The notes: generated by a model from the letters alone, not told the origin. Positions 17,332 to 26,916 are shown, numbered from the stretch's first letter. The stretch: DNA of 64,000 nucleotides from Pseudomonas sp. S04 (GCF_009834545.1 NZ_CP019427.1:4718001-4782000), one strand, 5' to 3'. Numbers and translations are program-made.

Positions 17332-17739
17332 ATGCCCCACACCCAGTACACACAGCTAGATGACGCGCTGTGGCCCTTGATGAACAAGTTCTACCGCCGT
17401 CATCAGTCATCGATGAAAGCGGTACGGGATGCACAATTGTGGGTCGGTAAACGTGATGAGATAGTCGCCGGCCTGTGTCTGCGACCCATGGCCGAAGGGT
17501 TATGGCTGACGGGCCTGCTGGTTGCTCCGGCCTGTCGCGGCCAGGGCGTGGCAGCGGCATTGATGGCCGAGGCGCTGGCAACGGTCACCCAGCCGGTGTG
17601 GCTGTTGTGCCACCCGGACCTGCGTGAGTTCTATCAGGGCAACGGCTTCAGCGCCGGCCCGCAACTGCCCTATGCGTTGGCCGAGCGCCTGCTGCGCTAC
17701 AGCCGCAGCAAGCCGATGATTGCCATGGGGCGTAACTGA
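17332..17739 (+). CDS. GNAT-family N-acetyltransferase
   Basis: 135 residues. Motif A LLVAPACRGQGVAAALMAEA and a short motif B (FYQGNGF) are visible; the protein is small for a GNAT. ATG 17332 and in-frame ATG 17320 are both possible; neither has a clear Shine-Dalgarno. A TATAAT at 17296-17301 lies only 20-30 bases upstream, so the leader may be very short. Convergent with def. Confidence 0.8.
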   Translation: MPHTQYTQLDDALWPLMNKFYRRHQSSMKAVRDAQLWVGKRDEIVAGLCLRPMAEGLWLTGLLVAPACRGQGVAAALMAEALATVTQPVWLLCHPDLREFYQGNGFSAGPQLPYALAERLLRYSRSKPMIAMGRN

Positions 17740-17745
17740 TCGGGA

Positions 17746-18285
17746 TCAGTCGTCCGCCGCTGGGTCGAGTTCGGGGAACATCACCTCGGTAAAGCCGAAC
17801 TTGGCAAAGTCGCTGATCCGCGACGGGTACAGACGGCCGATCAGGTGATCACATTCGTGTTGCACCACGCGGGCATGAAACCCCGAGGCCATACGCACGA
17901 TCGGCTCGCCCTTGGGATCGACGCCCTCATAACGAATGTGCTGGTAGCGCTGCACCGCACCCCGTAACCCGGGCACTGACAGGCAACCTTCGAAGCCCTC
18001 CTCCAGGGTGGGCTCCAGCGGGGTGATCAGCGGGTTGATCAGGATGGTCTGCGGCACGGCTTCCGCGTCGGGGTATCGCTCGCTGTGTTCAAAGCCGAAG
18101 ATCACCAGTTGCAGGTCGACGCCAATCTGCGGCGCGGCCAGGCCGACCCCACCGACGCTTTCCATGGTCTGGAACATGTCGTCGATCAACTGCCACAACT
18201 CAGGGCTGTCGAACATCTGCGCCGGAACCGGCGGGGCAATACGCAGCAGGCGCGGATCGCCCATTTTGAGAATTTCACGGATCAT
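17746..18285 (-). CDS. def: Peptide deformylase
   Basis: 179 residues. All three motifs are intact: [10 protein letters not shown] (46-55), EGCLSVPG (99-106, metal ligand Cys101) and HECDHL (143-148, two His ligands and catalytic Glu). It removes the formyl group from nascent N-terminal methionine. Because it is not next to fmt, it is probably a secondary deformylase of the genus; the gene starts two bases after the yihY stop, so the two form an operon. Confidence 0.93.
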   Translation of the reverse strand: MIREILKMGDPRLLRIAPPVPAQMFDSPELWQLIDDMFQTMESVGGVGLAAPQIGVDLQLVIFGFEHSERYPDAEAVPQTILINPLITPLEPTLEEGFEGCLSVPGLRGAVQRYQHIRYEGVDPKGEPIVRMASGFHARVVQHECDHLIGRLYPSRISDFAKFGFTEVMFPELDPAADD

Positions 18286-18287
18286 GG

Positions 18288-19238
18288 TCAGGCTTCGTCA
18301 GTGGTCGGTTTGAGCGAGTGGTCCCGTCCCAGTCCCGAAACGTGGTGTTTATGTGCGTGGTCGTGCTCGCCCGGAACCTTTTCGCCAGGGTCCTTGCCTT
18401 CGCTCGACATGTGTTCGATCACCGCATTCATCTCCGCCCCCAGTAACAGCACCGCAGCGGAGATATAGAAGTACAGCAACAGCACGATGATCGCGCCGAT
18501 ACTGCCATACATGGCGTTGTAGTTGGCGAAGGTTTTCACGTAGAAACCAAAGCCCAGGGAAGCGATGATCCACACCACCACCGCCAGCACCGAACCTGGG
18601 GTGATGAAGCGAAACTCCTGCTTTACGTCGGGCATCACGTAGTAGATCAAGGCCACCGCGATCATCAGCAGAATCACGATCACCGGCCAGCGCAGAATGG
18701 TCCAGACCGTGACGATGAATTCCTGCATGCCAATCTGCGATGCGATCCATTCCATCACCTGCGGGCCAAGCACCATCAAGGCTGCGGCCACCAGCAGCAT
18801 GCCGGCGATACCGACGGTGTAGAAAATCGACAGCGGGAAGCGCTTCCAGATCGGCCGTCCTTCGACCACGTCGTAGGCGGCATTCATCGCGCTCATCATC
18901 AGCCGCACACCGGCCGAGGCGGTCCACAGGGCGATGACGATACCCACCGAGAGCAACCCGCCTTTGGATTGCTGCAACTGGTCAATCACCGGGTTCACTT
19001 GTTCCAGGGCCTGGGGCGGCAACACCAATTCCGATTGCAGGCGCAGCCAGGAGAAGAAGTCCGGCAAGTGCAGGAACCCGATCAGGGCGATCAGGAACAG
19101 GATGAAAGGAAACAGCGAGAACAGCATCTGATAGGCCAGCGCCGAGGCATAGGTCGACATCTCGTCGTCGACGAACTCGGTGACCGTGCGCATCATCACG
19201 CGATGCAGGGGCAAGCCTTTCAAATCCGGGAAAATCAT
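18288..19238 (-). CDS. YihY/BrkB-family inner-membrane protein
   Basis: 316 residues with six membrane helices of the YihY (formerly BrkB or RNase BN-like) family: [20 protein letters not shown] near the N-terminus, [15 protein letters not shown], and [20 protein letters not shown]. The C-terminal tail is hydrophilic and His-rich (EHDHAHKHH), which might bind metal. The function of the family is unsettled. Upstream of def in the same operon. Confidence 0.87.
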   Translation of the reverse strand: MIFPDLKGLPLHRVMMRTVTEFVDDEMSTYASALAYQMLFSLFPFILFLIALIGFLHLPDFFSWLRLQSELVLPPQALEQVNPVIDQLQQSKGGLLSVGIVIALWTASAGVRLMMSAMNAAYDVVEGRPIWKRFPLSIFYTVGIAGMLLVAAALMVLGPQVMEWIASQIGMQEFIVTVWTILRWPVIVILLMIAVALIYYVMPDVKQEFRFITPGSVLAVVVWIIASLGFGFYVKTFANYNAMYGSIGAIIVLLLYFYISAAVLLLGAEMNAVIEHMSSEGKDPGEKVPGEHDHAHKHHVSGLGRDHSLKPTTDEA

Positions 19239-19359
19239 AGCGTCTCCTTTCGCCGCAATCAGGTTGTAGTCGGGGGCGACTCAGGGGCCGTTTTCTACAA
19301 CAAGGTAACCTGTTTGGCGACCTTGAAACAATTTCCACGCGTTGCTTAACCTTAGTCGA

Positions 19360-19389
19360 CAAAAAAACGGCCACCCGCGGATGGCCGTT
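19360..19389 (-). terminator. Rho-independent terminator of csbD
   Basis: ACGGCCA/TGGCCGT stem (19367-19373 and 19382-19388) followed on the minus strand by seven Ts. It sits 18 bases after the csbD stop. Confidence 0.85.
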
Positions 19390-19406
19390 GCCCTGCCTTG
19401 CGGCTA

Positions 19407-19598
19407 TCAGGCCTTGTCGACTGTTTTCTTGACTGCGTCCTTGGCGTCGCCGAGCGCTTGCTGGGCCTCACCTTTCTTTTCCTGGATCTTGCCTTCGGTC
19501 TGCAGCTTGGGATTATCGGTGGCTTTACCGACACCCTGCTTGATGTTGCCGATCGCTTCGTTGGCCAAACCTTTCGCTTTATCGCCAGTGCTGCTCAT
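19407..19598 (-). CDS. CsbD-family stress protein
   Basis: 63 residues, highly charged and helical: KAKGLANEAIGNIKQGVGKAT followed by KLQTEGKIQEKKGEAQQALG, the CsbD repeat pattern. The family is induced by general stress; no enzyme activity is known. ATG 19598 has AGGAG at ideal spacing, so the eight-residue longer frame is rejected. A strong terminator follows. Confidence 0.88.
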   Translation of the reverse strand: MSSTGDKAKGLANEAIGNIKQGVGKATDNPKLQTEGKIQEKKGEAQQALGDAKDAVKKTVDKA

Positions 19599-19797
19599 GG
19601 TCTTGCTCCTGTGAACATTCAAAGGTCAGTGTCGTTACGTAGAGGTTGACCGGCGGGCGTCAGGCGGAGTTTCATTTATTTTCACTGCGTCATTTCATCG
19701 CCAGATGCAGGTTGGGCTTTATGTTTTTGGGCTTTGCCGGGAGAATGCGCAACGTATTCAGGCCTTGGCGCTGAACGTCCAATCCCGTAGGAACGTT

Positions 19798-20175
19798 ATG
19801 AAACTCGATAAAAAGCAGGCCATTGCCCGCAGAAACCAGGAACTGGGTGGTGCCGTGCTTGGCGTCAACAACTGCCACTTCACTGAACTGAACCGCAACC
19901 GCAACATCTGGTGGTTCGATATCCCGGTGGCTCGCCTGGCCGTGGGTCAGTACGAGTGGATTCACCTGCTGATGCACACCCCGGACACCGACCAGTTGCT
20001 GCACTTGAAAGTGCCAACCGTGTTCCTGCGGGAAAAACTCGAAGGCCTGGTAGTGCGCAACGAAGGCAAGCGCAAGGCTGCCCTGAGCCTGGAACTGAGT
20101 GCCGACAAGGACTCGTACCTGCAGGACATGCGTCCGGCCGGCACCAATGTGAATTTCGCGCAGTTCCAGCAGTAA
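19798..20175 (+). CDS. Conserved Pseudomonas protein of unknown function
   Basis: 125 residues, soluble. It begins MKLDKKQAIARRNQELGG and contains WWFDIPVARL and YEWIHLLMHTP segments. I know this only as a conserved protein of the genus and cannot assign a function. ATG 19798 has AGGAA upstream; an in-frame ATG at 19705 lies in a non-coding-looking stretch. A bidirectional terminator follows. Confidence 0.75.
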   Translation: MKLDKKQAIARRNQELGGAVLGVNNCHFTELNRNRNIWWFDIPVARLAVGQYEWIHLLMHTPDTDQLLHLKVPTVFLREKLEGLVVRNEGKRKAALSLELSADKDSYLQDMRPAGTNVNFAQFQQ

Positions 20176-20182
20176 CGTTCCA

Positions 20183-20220
20183 CCCACAAAAAACCCCGCA
20201 TCGGCGGGGTTTTTTATGGG
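20183..20220. terminator. Bidirectional terminator between the unknown gene and fadD1
   Basis: CCCACAAAAAACCCCGC pairs with GCGGGGTTTTTTATGGG around a short loop. T runs lie on both strands and the flanking genes converge. Confidence 0.9.
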
Positions 20221-21921
20221 TCAGGCGCTGACCTTCTTCAAACCGAGCTTCTTCAGCTCTTCGTCCCGCAGTTCGCGACGCAGGATCTTGCCGACGTTGG
20301 TGGTCGGCAGCGCATCGCGGAACTCGACAGCCTTGGGCACCTTGTAACCCGTGACGTTGGCACGCATGTGCGTCATCACCTGTTCCTTGGTCAGGGTCAC
20401 GCCAGGTTTGGCAACGATGAAAATCTTGATCGCCTCGCCCGACTTGTCGTCCGGCACGCCGATGGCTGCGCACTGCAGGACGCCTGGCAGAGTCGCCAGC
20501 ACGTCTTCCAGTTCATTCGGATAGACGTTGAAACCGGAGACCAGAATCATGTCTTTCTTGCGATCGACAATGCGCATGTAGCCATCCGGCTGGATCAGCG
20601 CGATGTCACCGGTCTTCAACCAGCCTTCGCTGTCGAGCATTTCATCGGTGGCGTCCTGGCGCTGCCAGTAGCCCTTCATCACCTGCGGCCCCTTCACGCA
20701 AAGTTCGCCGATTTCGCCCAGCGGCTGCTCGACGCCCTCGTCGTTGATGACCTTGCACAACGTCGAAGGAACCGGAATCCCGATGGTACCGATCTGGATG
20801 TTCTGGATCGGGTTGACCGTGGCCACCGGGCTGGTCTCGGTCATGCCGTAGCCTTCGCAGATCGGGCAGCCGGTGACTTCTTTCCAGCGTTCGGCGGCGG
20901 CCAGTTGCAAGGCCATGCCACCGGACAGGGTGACCTTGAGCGCCGAGAAGTCCAGCTTGCGGAAGGCTTCGTTGTTGCACAGCGCGACAAACAAAGTGTT
21001 CAAGCCGACAAACCCGCTGAACTTCCACTTCGACAGTTCCTTGACCATCGCCGGCAGGTCGCGCGGGTTGCTGATCAGGATGTTGTGATTGCCGATCAGC
21101 ATCATTGCCATGCAATGAAAGGTGAAGGCATAGATGTGGTACAGCGGCAGCGGGGTAATCAGGATCTCGCAGCCTTCGTGCAGGTTCGAGCCCATCAACG
21201 CCTTGCACTGCAACATGTTCGCCACCAGGTTGCGGTGGGTCAGCATTGCGCCCTTGGCCACGCCGGTGGTGCCGCCGGTGTATTGCAGTACGGCGACGTC
21301 GCTGCTGGCCGGGTTGGCCTCGGTCACGGGTTGCCCCTGGCCTTTGCTCAGCACGTCATTGAACTTGATGGCCTTGGGCAGGTTGAACGCCGGCACCATC
21401 TTCTTCACGTACTTGATCACGCTGTTGATCAACAGGCGCTTGAGTGGCGGCAGCAGGTCCGCCACTTCGGTGACGATCACATGCTTGACGCCGGTCTTGG
21501 GTACCACGGCCTCGGCCAGGTGCGCCATGTTCGCCAGGCAGACCAGGGCCTTGGCCCCGGAATCGTTGAACTGGTGTTCCATTTCCCGCGCGGTGTACAG
21601 CGGGTTGGTGTTGACCACGATCAAGCCGGCGCGGATGGCACCAAACACGGCGATCGGGTATTGCAACAGGTTAGGCAACTGTACGGCGATTCGATCACCG
21701 GGCTGCAAATCGGTATGCTGTTGCAGATAAGCGGCAAATGCCCCGGACAGTTCGTACAGCTCACCGTAGGTGAGTGTCTTGCCGAGGTTGCTAAAAGCCG
21801 GTTTGTTGGCGAAGCGTTGGCAGGATTGCTTCAACACTGCCTGAATATTCGGATACTCGTCTGGATTGATGTCGGCAGCAATCCCAGCTGGGTACTTATC
21901 CTTCCAAAAGTCTTCGATCAT
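20221..21921 (-). CDS. fadD1: Long-chain acyl-CoA synthetase FadD1
   Basis: 566 residues, ANL superfamily. AMP-binding motif YTGGTTGVAKGAM (about 212-224), GYGMTETSP, and the C-terminal hinge/lysine region (DRKKDMILVSGFNVYP; GKILRRELRD) are all present. It activates fatty acids to acyl-CoA with ATP for beta-oxidation. In P. aeruginosa it is the partner of fadD2, prefers longer chains and is induced by fatty acids. Here fadD2 lies upstream on the same strand, separated by 330 bases and a terminator, so fadD1 has its own promoter. Confidence 0.95.
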   Translation of the reverse strand: MIEDFWKDKYPAGIAADINPDEYPNIQAVLKQSCQRFANKPAFSNLGKTLTYGELYELSGAFAAYLQQHTDLQPGDRIAVQLPNLLQYPIAVFGAIRAGLIVVNTNPLYTAREMEHQFNDSGAKALVCLANMAHLAEAVVPKTGVKHVIVTEVADLLPPLKRLLINSVIKYVKKMVPAFNLPKAIKFNDVLSKGQGQPVTEANPASSDVAVLQYTGGTTGVAKGAMLTHRNLVANMLQCKALMGSNLHEGCEILITPLPLYHIYAFTFHCMAMMLIGNHNILISNPRDLPAMVKELSKWKFSGFVGLNTLFVALCNNEAFRKLDFSALKVTLSGGMALQLAAAERWKEVTGCPICEGYGMTETSPVATVNPIQNIQIGTIGIPVPSTLCKVINDEGVEQPLGEIGELCVKGPQVMKGYWQRQDATDEMLDSEGWLKTGDIALIQPDGYMRIVDRKKDMILVSGFNVYPNELEDVLATLPGVLQCAAIGVPDDKSGEAIKIFIVAKPGVTLTKEQVMTHMRANVTGYKVPKAVEFRDALPTTNVGKILRRELRDEELKKLGLKKVSA

Positions 21922-22251
21922 GGAAGCCCACTCCTCAGCAACGCGAATTCTTCACCGCATTTGATGCGATTATTATTGGTGTGTGTTTTTTGGTGAATCT
22001 GGCTTTTACTCAAGGCCGAGAAGTCACAAAGCGCGCCGAGAGTAGCAGCTTTGCCAAGGGCCTACTAGAGCCAAACGAAGGCTCTACGGTCACGATAATG
22101 ACTCAAGACCAATCAATGGTCATTTTTAGAGTAAAAATTCTATATGCCGTGAAAGCCCCGTTCTACAGGGCTCCGCGCGATTTTACTGGGACAAAAAAAG
22201 GGGCGCTCCAACTCGAGCGCCCCTTCTTGCTGCTGCATCGCTAACAATTCA
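21922..22251. other. fadD2-fadD1 intergenic region
   Basis: 330 bases without a credible gene. It carries the fadD2 terminator at 22192-22224 and the fadD1 promoter region. I see no PsrA-type GAAAC/GTTTC palindrome. Confidence 0.6.
22192..22224 (-). terminator. Rho-independent terminator of fadD2
   Basis: GGGGCGCTC/GAGCGCCCC perfect 9-bp stem, loop of six, followed on the minus strand by a run of seven Ts. Confidence 0.9.
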
Positions 22252-23940
22252 TTACGCGATATCGCGCAACTCCCGCCGCAGGATCTTGCCCACGGGGGTC
22301 ATCGGCAACGAATCTCGCAGCACGATGTGCTTGGGCACCTTGTAGGCGGTGAAGTTCTCTTTGCAGTAGGCCTTGAGCTCTTCCAGGCTGACCCCGGCTT
22401 CACGCGCCACCACGAACAGCTTCACCGCTTCCCCGGAACGCTCGTCCGGCACACCGATTACCGCGCAATTGGCAACGTTGGGGTGGGCCATGACCACGTC
22501 TTCGATCTCGTTGGGGTACACGTTGAAACCCGAGACGATGATCATGTCTTTCTTGCGATCGACGATGCGCACAAAACCATCCGGATCGATCACCGCAATG
22601 TCACCCGACTTGAACCAACCCTCGGCATCCAGCACCTCCTCGGTGGCCTCGGGTTTCTGCCAGTAGCCCTTCATGATCTGCGGGCCCTTGATGCACAACT
22701 CGCCGCGCTCGCCCATGGCTTGCTCGACGCCATCGTCGTTGATCACCTTCAGCGTGGTGCCTGGTACCGGCATGCCCACGGTGCCGATGCGCGACAGGTC
22801 GCCATAGGGGTTGGTGCAGGCCACCGGCGACGTCTCGGTCAGGCCGTAGCCTTCGGTAATCCGGCAACCGGTGAGCTTTTCCCAGCGCTCGGCGGTGGCC
22901 TTGACCAGTGCCGTGCCGCCGGAGTTGGTCAGCTTCAGGCTGGAGAAATCCAGGGTCTTGAAGTCCGGGTGATCCATCAACGCGACGAACAGGGTGTTGA
23001 GCCCAAGCAAGGCCGAGAAGCGCCAGTTCTTCAGTTCCTTGATAAAGCCGGCGATGTCCCGTGGATTGGTGATCAGCACGTTATGGTTGCCAGTCACCAT
23101 CATGCACATGCAGTTCGCCGTGAAGGCATAGATGTGGTACAGCGGCAGCGGCGCGATCATCACTTCCTGGCCTTCGCGCAACAGCGGTTGTCCGTCGCGA
23201 CCGAACTGGCCCAGGCAGGCACGGGCCTGCTGCATGTTGGCGACCAGGTTGCCGTGGGTCAGCATCGCGCCCTTGGCCAGACCCGTGGTGCCGCCGGTGT
23301 ATTGCAGCACGGCGACGTCATCGAGACCGACCTGAAGTGGCTTGATGCTCTGCCCACGGCCCATGCGCAAGGCACTTTTGAAGGAGATCGCCTGGGGCAG
23401 ATTGTAAGCCGGGACCATCTTCTTGACCTTGTCCACCAGGGTATTGACCAGCCAGCCCTTGGCGGTAGGCATCAGGTCACCCATCTTCGCTTCGATCAGG
23501 TACTGGATCTCGGTGTCGGGCAGCACTTCCTGGACTTTCTGCCCGAACATGTTCAGGTACACCAGCGCCCGGGCACCGGAGTCCTTGAACTGGTGGCGCA
23601 TCTCGCGCGCGGTGTACAGCGGGTTGGTGTTGACCACGATCAGGCCGGCGCGCATGGCACCAAACACGGCAATCGGGTAATGCAGGACGTTGGGCATCTG
23701 CACCGCGATGCGATCGCCGGGCACCAAGTCAGTCTGGCTTTGCAGGAAGCCGGCGAACGCCGCGCTGTAGCGTTCGAGGTCAGCGTAGGTCAGGGTCACG
23801 CCCATGTTGCTGAACGCGGGACGATCAGCGAATTTCTTGCAGGAACGTTCGAACACCTCGATCACCGACTTGTAGGCACCCAGGTCGATATCGATGGGTA
23901 CGCCGGCCGGGCGTTTATCATTCCAGAAATCAGCTTGCAT
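22252..23940 (-). CDS. fadD2: Long-chain/medium-chain acyl-CoA synthetase FadD2
   Basis: 562 residues and clearly paralogous to FadD1: same YTGGTTGLAKGAM motif, GYGLTETSP, DRKKDMIIVSGFNVYP and GKILRRELRD ending. In P. aeruginosa FadD2 favours shorter fatty acids than FadD1. The start codon follows GAGG and an A-rich run (ACAATAATA), a likely Hfq/Crc site. It is divergent from the hydrolase gene at 24138. Confidence 0.95.
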   Translation of the reverse strand: MQADFWNDKRPAGVPIDIDLGAYKSVIEVFERSCKKFADRPAFSNMGVTLTYADLERYSAAFAGFLQSQTDLVPGDRIAVQMPNVLHYPIAVFGAMRAGLIVVNTNPLYTAREMRHQFKDSGARALVYLNMFGQKVQEVLPDTEIQYLIEAKMGDLMPTAKGWLVNTLVDKVKKMVPAYNLPQAISFKSALRMGRGQSIKPLQVGLDDVAVLQYTGGTTGLAKGAMLTHGNLVANMQQARACLGQFGRDGQPLLREGQEVMIAPLPLYHIYAFTANCMCMMVTGNHNVLITNPRDIAGFIKELKNWRFSALLGLNTLFVALMDHPDFKTLDFSSLKLTNSGGTALVKATAERWEKLTGCRITEGYGLTETSPVACTNPYGDLSRIGTVGMPVPGTTLKVINDDGVEQAMGERGELCIKGPQIMKGYWQKPEATEEVLDAEGWFKSGDIAVIDPDGFVRIVDRKKDMIIVSGFNVYPNEIEDVVMAHPNVANCAVIGVPDERSGEAVKLFVVAREAGVSLEELKAYCKENFTAYKVPKHIVLRDSLPMTPVGKILRRELRDIA

Positions 23941-23950
23941 TATTATTGTC
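23941..23950 (-). promoter_or_regulatory. Possible Hfq/Crc A-rich site at the fadD2 start
   Basis: On the minus strand, GACAATAATA directly precedes the fadD2 ATG, between the GAGG and the start codon. Hfq-Crc there would block translation; inferred from motif only. Confidence 0.45.
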
Positions 23951-24137
23951 CTCTATACCTGAGCCAATCCGGGCCGCCTGAGCGGAGCTTCTGGGACACT
24001 AGCAGTTATGGTGAATCAGGCAAATATCAGCACCGGCGTCATTGATCGCGTGAATCTTGCTGCCGCGGGCTTTGCGCATTACCCGTCCCCGGGTTGTTGC
24101 GCTATACAATGCTGCGACCCCGCGCAAAGGAATCGCC

Positions 24138-25082
24138 ATGATCCACGATACGTTCTGGTTGACCGCGAACGACCACAGCCAACTGTTCGTCAACCAATGG
24201 TTGCCGGAGGGTACGCTCAAGGCCGTGATCCTGGTGTCCCATGGAATGGCGGAACATAGCGCACGCTACGCACGCCTGGCCGAACAATTGTGTAACCAGG
24301 GGTACGGCGTGTATGCCCTGGACCAGCGCGGACACGGCCAGACCGCCACCAACGGGGTCCTGGGGCACTACGCCGACGCCGACGGCTGGTGCAAAGTGGT
24401 GGGTGACCTGGCCAGCCTCAACCAGCACATCGGCCAACAGCATCCGGGCGTGCCCATAGTGCTGCTGGGCCACAGCATGGGTAGCTACATCGCCCAGGCG
24501 TACCTGCTGCACCACAGCGCCAGCCTGCATGGCGCGGTCCTCAGCGGTTCGAATTTCCAGCCGGTGGCGCTGTACCGCGCAGCGCGCCTGATCGCCCGTT
24601 TCGAACGCTGGCGCCAGGGCCCTACCGGGCGCAGTGCGTTGCTGGAGTGGTTATCGTTCGGTTCATTCAACAAGGCGTTCAAGCCCAATCGCACCGCATT
24701 CGACTGGCTCAGCCGCGATCCCGACGAAGTCGACAAGTACGTCCGCGACCCGCTCTGCGGCTTTCGCTGCAGCAATCAGCTGTGGATCGACATGCTGGGC
24801 GGCTTGCAGCAGATCAGCAAAGCGTCCAATCTCGCCCAGATCGATCCGGGCCTGCCGTTGCTGGTGATCGGCGGTGAATGTGATCCGGTGAGTGAGGGCA
24901 AGCGTCTCACCTCTTTGGCCGAGGCGCTACGCCGCGCCGGCAGCCAGGGTCTGGAACTGAAGATCTACCCCCAGGCCCGGCACGAACTGTTCAATGAGAG
25001 CAACCGCGATGAAGTGACTGCGGACCTGCTCACCTGGCTGGCCGGGGCCTTGAGCCATCGTCGTCCTGCCAGGACCGAATGA
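24138..25082 (+). CDS. Alpha/beta hydrolase, monoacylglycerol lipase-like
   Basis: 314 residues. HGMAEH (35-40) and the nucleophile elbow GHSMGS with Ser113 match the serine-aminopeptidase S33/monoglyceride-lipase family; the acid is probably in GGECDPVS and the base in ARHELFNE near the C-terminus. It likely frees fatty acids from lysophospholipids or monoacylglycerols for the neighbouring FadD enzymes. ATG 24138 has AAAGGA upstream. The MaoC gene follows 43 bases later, as in P. aeruginosa PA3301-PA3302. Confidence 0.88.
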   Translation: MIHDTFWLTANDHSQLFVNQWLPEGTLKAVILVSHGMAEHSARYARLAEQLCNQGYGVYALDQRGHGQTATNGVLGHYADADGWCKVVGDLASLNQHIGQQHPGVPIVLLGHSMGSYIAQAYLLHHSASLHGAVLSGSNFQPVALYRAARLIARFERWRQGPTGRSALLEWLSFGSFNKAFKPNRTAFDWLSRDPDEVDKYVRDPLCGFRCSNQLWIDMLGGLQQISKASNLAQIDPGLPLLVIGGECDPVSEGKRLTSLAEALRRAGSQGLELKIYPQARHELFNESNRDEVTADLLTWLAGALSHRRPARTE

Positions 25083-25125
25083 CCTTCGGTTTTTTTCACT
25101 TAACTCGTCACAGGATCCAAGACAC

Positions 25126-25596
25126 ATGACCCAGGTTACCAACACGCCGTACGAAGCCCTCGAAGTCGGCCAGACCGCCAGCTACAGCAAGACCGTGGAA
25201 GAGCGCGATATCCAGCTGTTCGCGGCGATGTCCGGCGACCACAACCCGGTGCACCTGGACCCTGAATTCGCGGCCGCCAGCATGTTCAAGGAACGTATCG
25301 CCCACGGCATGTTCAGCGGTGCGCTGATCAGCGCGGCAGTCGCCTGCGAACTACCTGGGCCGGGCACCATCTACCTCGGTCAACAAATGAGTTTCCAGAA
25401 GCCGGTGAAGATCGGCGACACCCTGACCGTGCGCCTGGAAATCCTCGAAAAACTGCCAAAGTTCCGCGTACGCATCGCCACTCGAGTGTTCAACCAGCGT
25501 GATGAACTGGTGGTCGATGGCGAAGCCGAGATCCTCGCCCCGCGCAAGCAGCAGACCGTGACCCTGCCAACCCTGCCCGCGATCAGCATCGGCTGA
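25126..25596 (+). CDS. MaoC-family (R)-enoyl-CoA hydratase-like protein
   Basis: 156 residues with the hot-dog hydratase 2 motif: FAAMSGDHNPVHLDPEFAA (about 32-50, catalytic Asp/His pair) and RIAHGMFSGALIS. PhaJ-type enzymes hydrate trans-2-enoyl-CoA to (R)-3-hydroxyacyl-CoA and link beta-oxidation to polyhydroxyalkanoate. It is followed by a clear terminator, so it closes the two-gene operon with the hydrolase. Confidence 0.9.
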   Translation: MTQVTNTPYEALEVGQTASYSKTVEERDIQLFAAMSGDHNPVHLDPEFAAASMFKERIAHGMFSGALISAAVACELPGPGTIYLGQQMSFQKPVKIGDTLTVRLEILEKLPKFRVRIATRVFNQRDELVVDGEAEILAPRKQQTVTLPTLPAISIG

Positions 25597-25681
25597 TTCG
25601 CCCTCGCACCAGGCCCTGACACCCACAAAGGTGTCCGCCTGAGCGCAATGCGGTCCGCGTTGATAGATCCGCGCAGCCAAG

Positions 25682-25718
25682 AAAAATCCGCAGCCCGATA
25701 AGGCCTGCGGATTTTTTA
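25682..25718 (+). terminator. Terminator of the hydrolase-MaoC operon
   Basis: AATCCGCAG/CTGCGGATT 9-bp stem with an 11-base loop and a six-T tail. A-run on the left side makes it partly bidirectional. Confidence 0.85.
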
Positions 25719-25924
25719 TGTGCATGAGATTAATTCAGGCCAACCGCTAGCTCGCGCCTACCTGTACATCGCCACTTCTTAAAACAACCTTACATCCATG
25801 ACAGCCCCGTCCGACTGCCCATGACACTGGCTCGACTACGCCACTGCGATGCCACGGATTGAAGGTGAAAAAGTCGTCTGGCTGTGGACCGGATTTAATC
25901 CAATCTGATTGCAGTGGCTGGGCC

Positions 25925-25967
25925 AAAAAAAACGCCGCCGTCCATGGCTGGACAAGCGGCGTTTTTA
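25925..25967 (-). terminator. Terminator of the PA2169-like gene
   Basis: AAAACGCCGC/GCGGCGTTTT outer stem with an inner GTCCA/TGGAC stem and flanking A and T runs. It follows the minus-strand gene by 13 bases. Confidence 0.85.
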
Positions 25968-25980
25968 CACAGGTACAAGC

Positions 25981-26448
25981 TTACGAGCGAGCACGCGCCT
26001 GGTTGCGCAGGGCTTTGACCTGATCGTGATTGCGTTGCACGCCGTGGTACTGACGTTCAACCAGGTCACGAATGTTCACCAGGTTGTGTTTGTTGATTTT
26101 CTCCAGCGCTTCTTTGTAAGCCTTCAGGGCATGATCTTCGCCGCGCTCGGCTTCGTTAAGTACCGCCTCTTCGTCCTTGCCGGTCACCAGCGACTTGAGG
26201 TCGACCCAGCGACGGTGCAGGTCACCGCTAACGCTGGTGGAGGTTTCCGGATCGCCACCCATCGAACGCACGGTGCTCTGCAGTTCCGCGGCGGCGGTGG
26301 CGCAGTCGGTAGAACGTTTGACAAACAGCGCCTTGAGTTCAGGATGCTTGATGTCTTCGGCGCAGGTCTTGAACCCTTCCTGGCCGTCCTTGCTGGTCTC
26401 GATCAAGTCGTTGAGGACTGAAATCGCTTCTTTATTAATGTCGGTCAT
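25981..26448 (-). CDS. PA2169-family four-helix-bundle protein (DUF2383)
   Basis: 155 residues, all helical: INKEAISVLNDLIETSKDGQ at the start and EDHALKAYKEALEKI later. This is the DUF2383 ferritin-like fold. The prototype PA2169 is stress- and anaerobiosis-linked, but the biochemistry is unknown. Glu/His residues in ETSKDGQEGF and AERGEDHALKAY could coordinate metal. It stands alone with its own terminator. Confidence 0.87.
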   Translation of the reverse strand: MTDINKEAISVLNDLIETSKDGQEGFKTCAEDIKHPELKALFVKRSTDCATAAAELQSTVRSMGGDPETSTSVSGDLHRRWVDLKSLVTGKDEEAVLNEAERGEDHALKAYKEALEKINKHNLVNIRDLVERQYHGVQRNHDQVKALRNQARARS

Positions 26449-26652
26449 TTTTCAAATTCCTTGCGGGTTGAGAGAGTTGCATAAGGAGTTGCAGCTCGTG
26501 TGCCAGCTTTTGAATTGATAAATTTCCGTTATTTTTCAATGAGTTAGAATTTTAGATGGAATCTGTATCCACGCTATTTGCATGATCTGTCAATTGGCCT
26601 GCATGCAGAATGCCTGTATTTTCCAAAGTGTCTGAACCAGGACCGCTGACCG

Positions 26653-26889
26653 ATGAACCCTGAAAAGCTCGAATTACTGATCACCCGCGAAATGCCCTTT
26701 GGCAAATACAAGGGACGCATCATCGCCGACCTGCCTGGCCCCTACCTCAACTGGTTCGCCCGCGAGGGTTTCCCCCACGGTGAACTGGGCGGCCTGCTGG
26801 CATTGATGCAGGAAATCGACCACAACGGGTTGTCCGATCTGCTGGACCCATTGCGGGCCAAACACGGCAAACCCAAACCTCGTCACTGA
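26653..26889 (+). CDS. DUF3820 small protein (putative quorum-sensing-regulated)
   Basis: 78 residues. MPFGKYKGRIIADLPGPYLNWF (14-35 region) is the DUF3820 signature, seen in proteins annotated as quorum-sensing-regulated virulence factors and in exonuclease-associated domains. The function is unknown. It ends 27 bases before the aminotransferase start, so the two may be co-transcribed. Confidence 0.85.
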   Translation: MNPEKLELLITREMPFGKYKGRIIADLPGPYLNWFAREGFPHGELGGLLALMQEIDHNGLSDLLDPLRAKHGKPKPRH

Positions 26890-26916
26890 GCCACTGAACC
26901 CGCACCGAGTCGCCCC

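Larger units (their letters stand above)
25597..25980. other. Intergenic region between the MaoC and PA2169-like genes
   Basis: 384 bases with two terminators (25682-25718 and 25925-25967) facing each other and nothing else recognisable between them. Confidence 0.7.

Noticed and set aside
20368..21996. A 542-codon plus-strand frame over fadD1 (and a similar one over fadD2)
   Set aside because: Antisense shadows of two clear acyl-CoA synthetases.
21981..22244. Possible 87-codon gene between fadD1 and fadD2
   Set aside because: No Shine-Dalgarno, AT-rich non-coding composition, and it reads through the fadD2 terminator hairpin.
21922..22251. PsrA operator upstream of fadD1
   Set aside because: No GAAAC/GTTTC-type palindrome was found; AAACGAAG at 22073 is only a half match.
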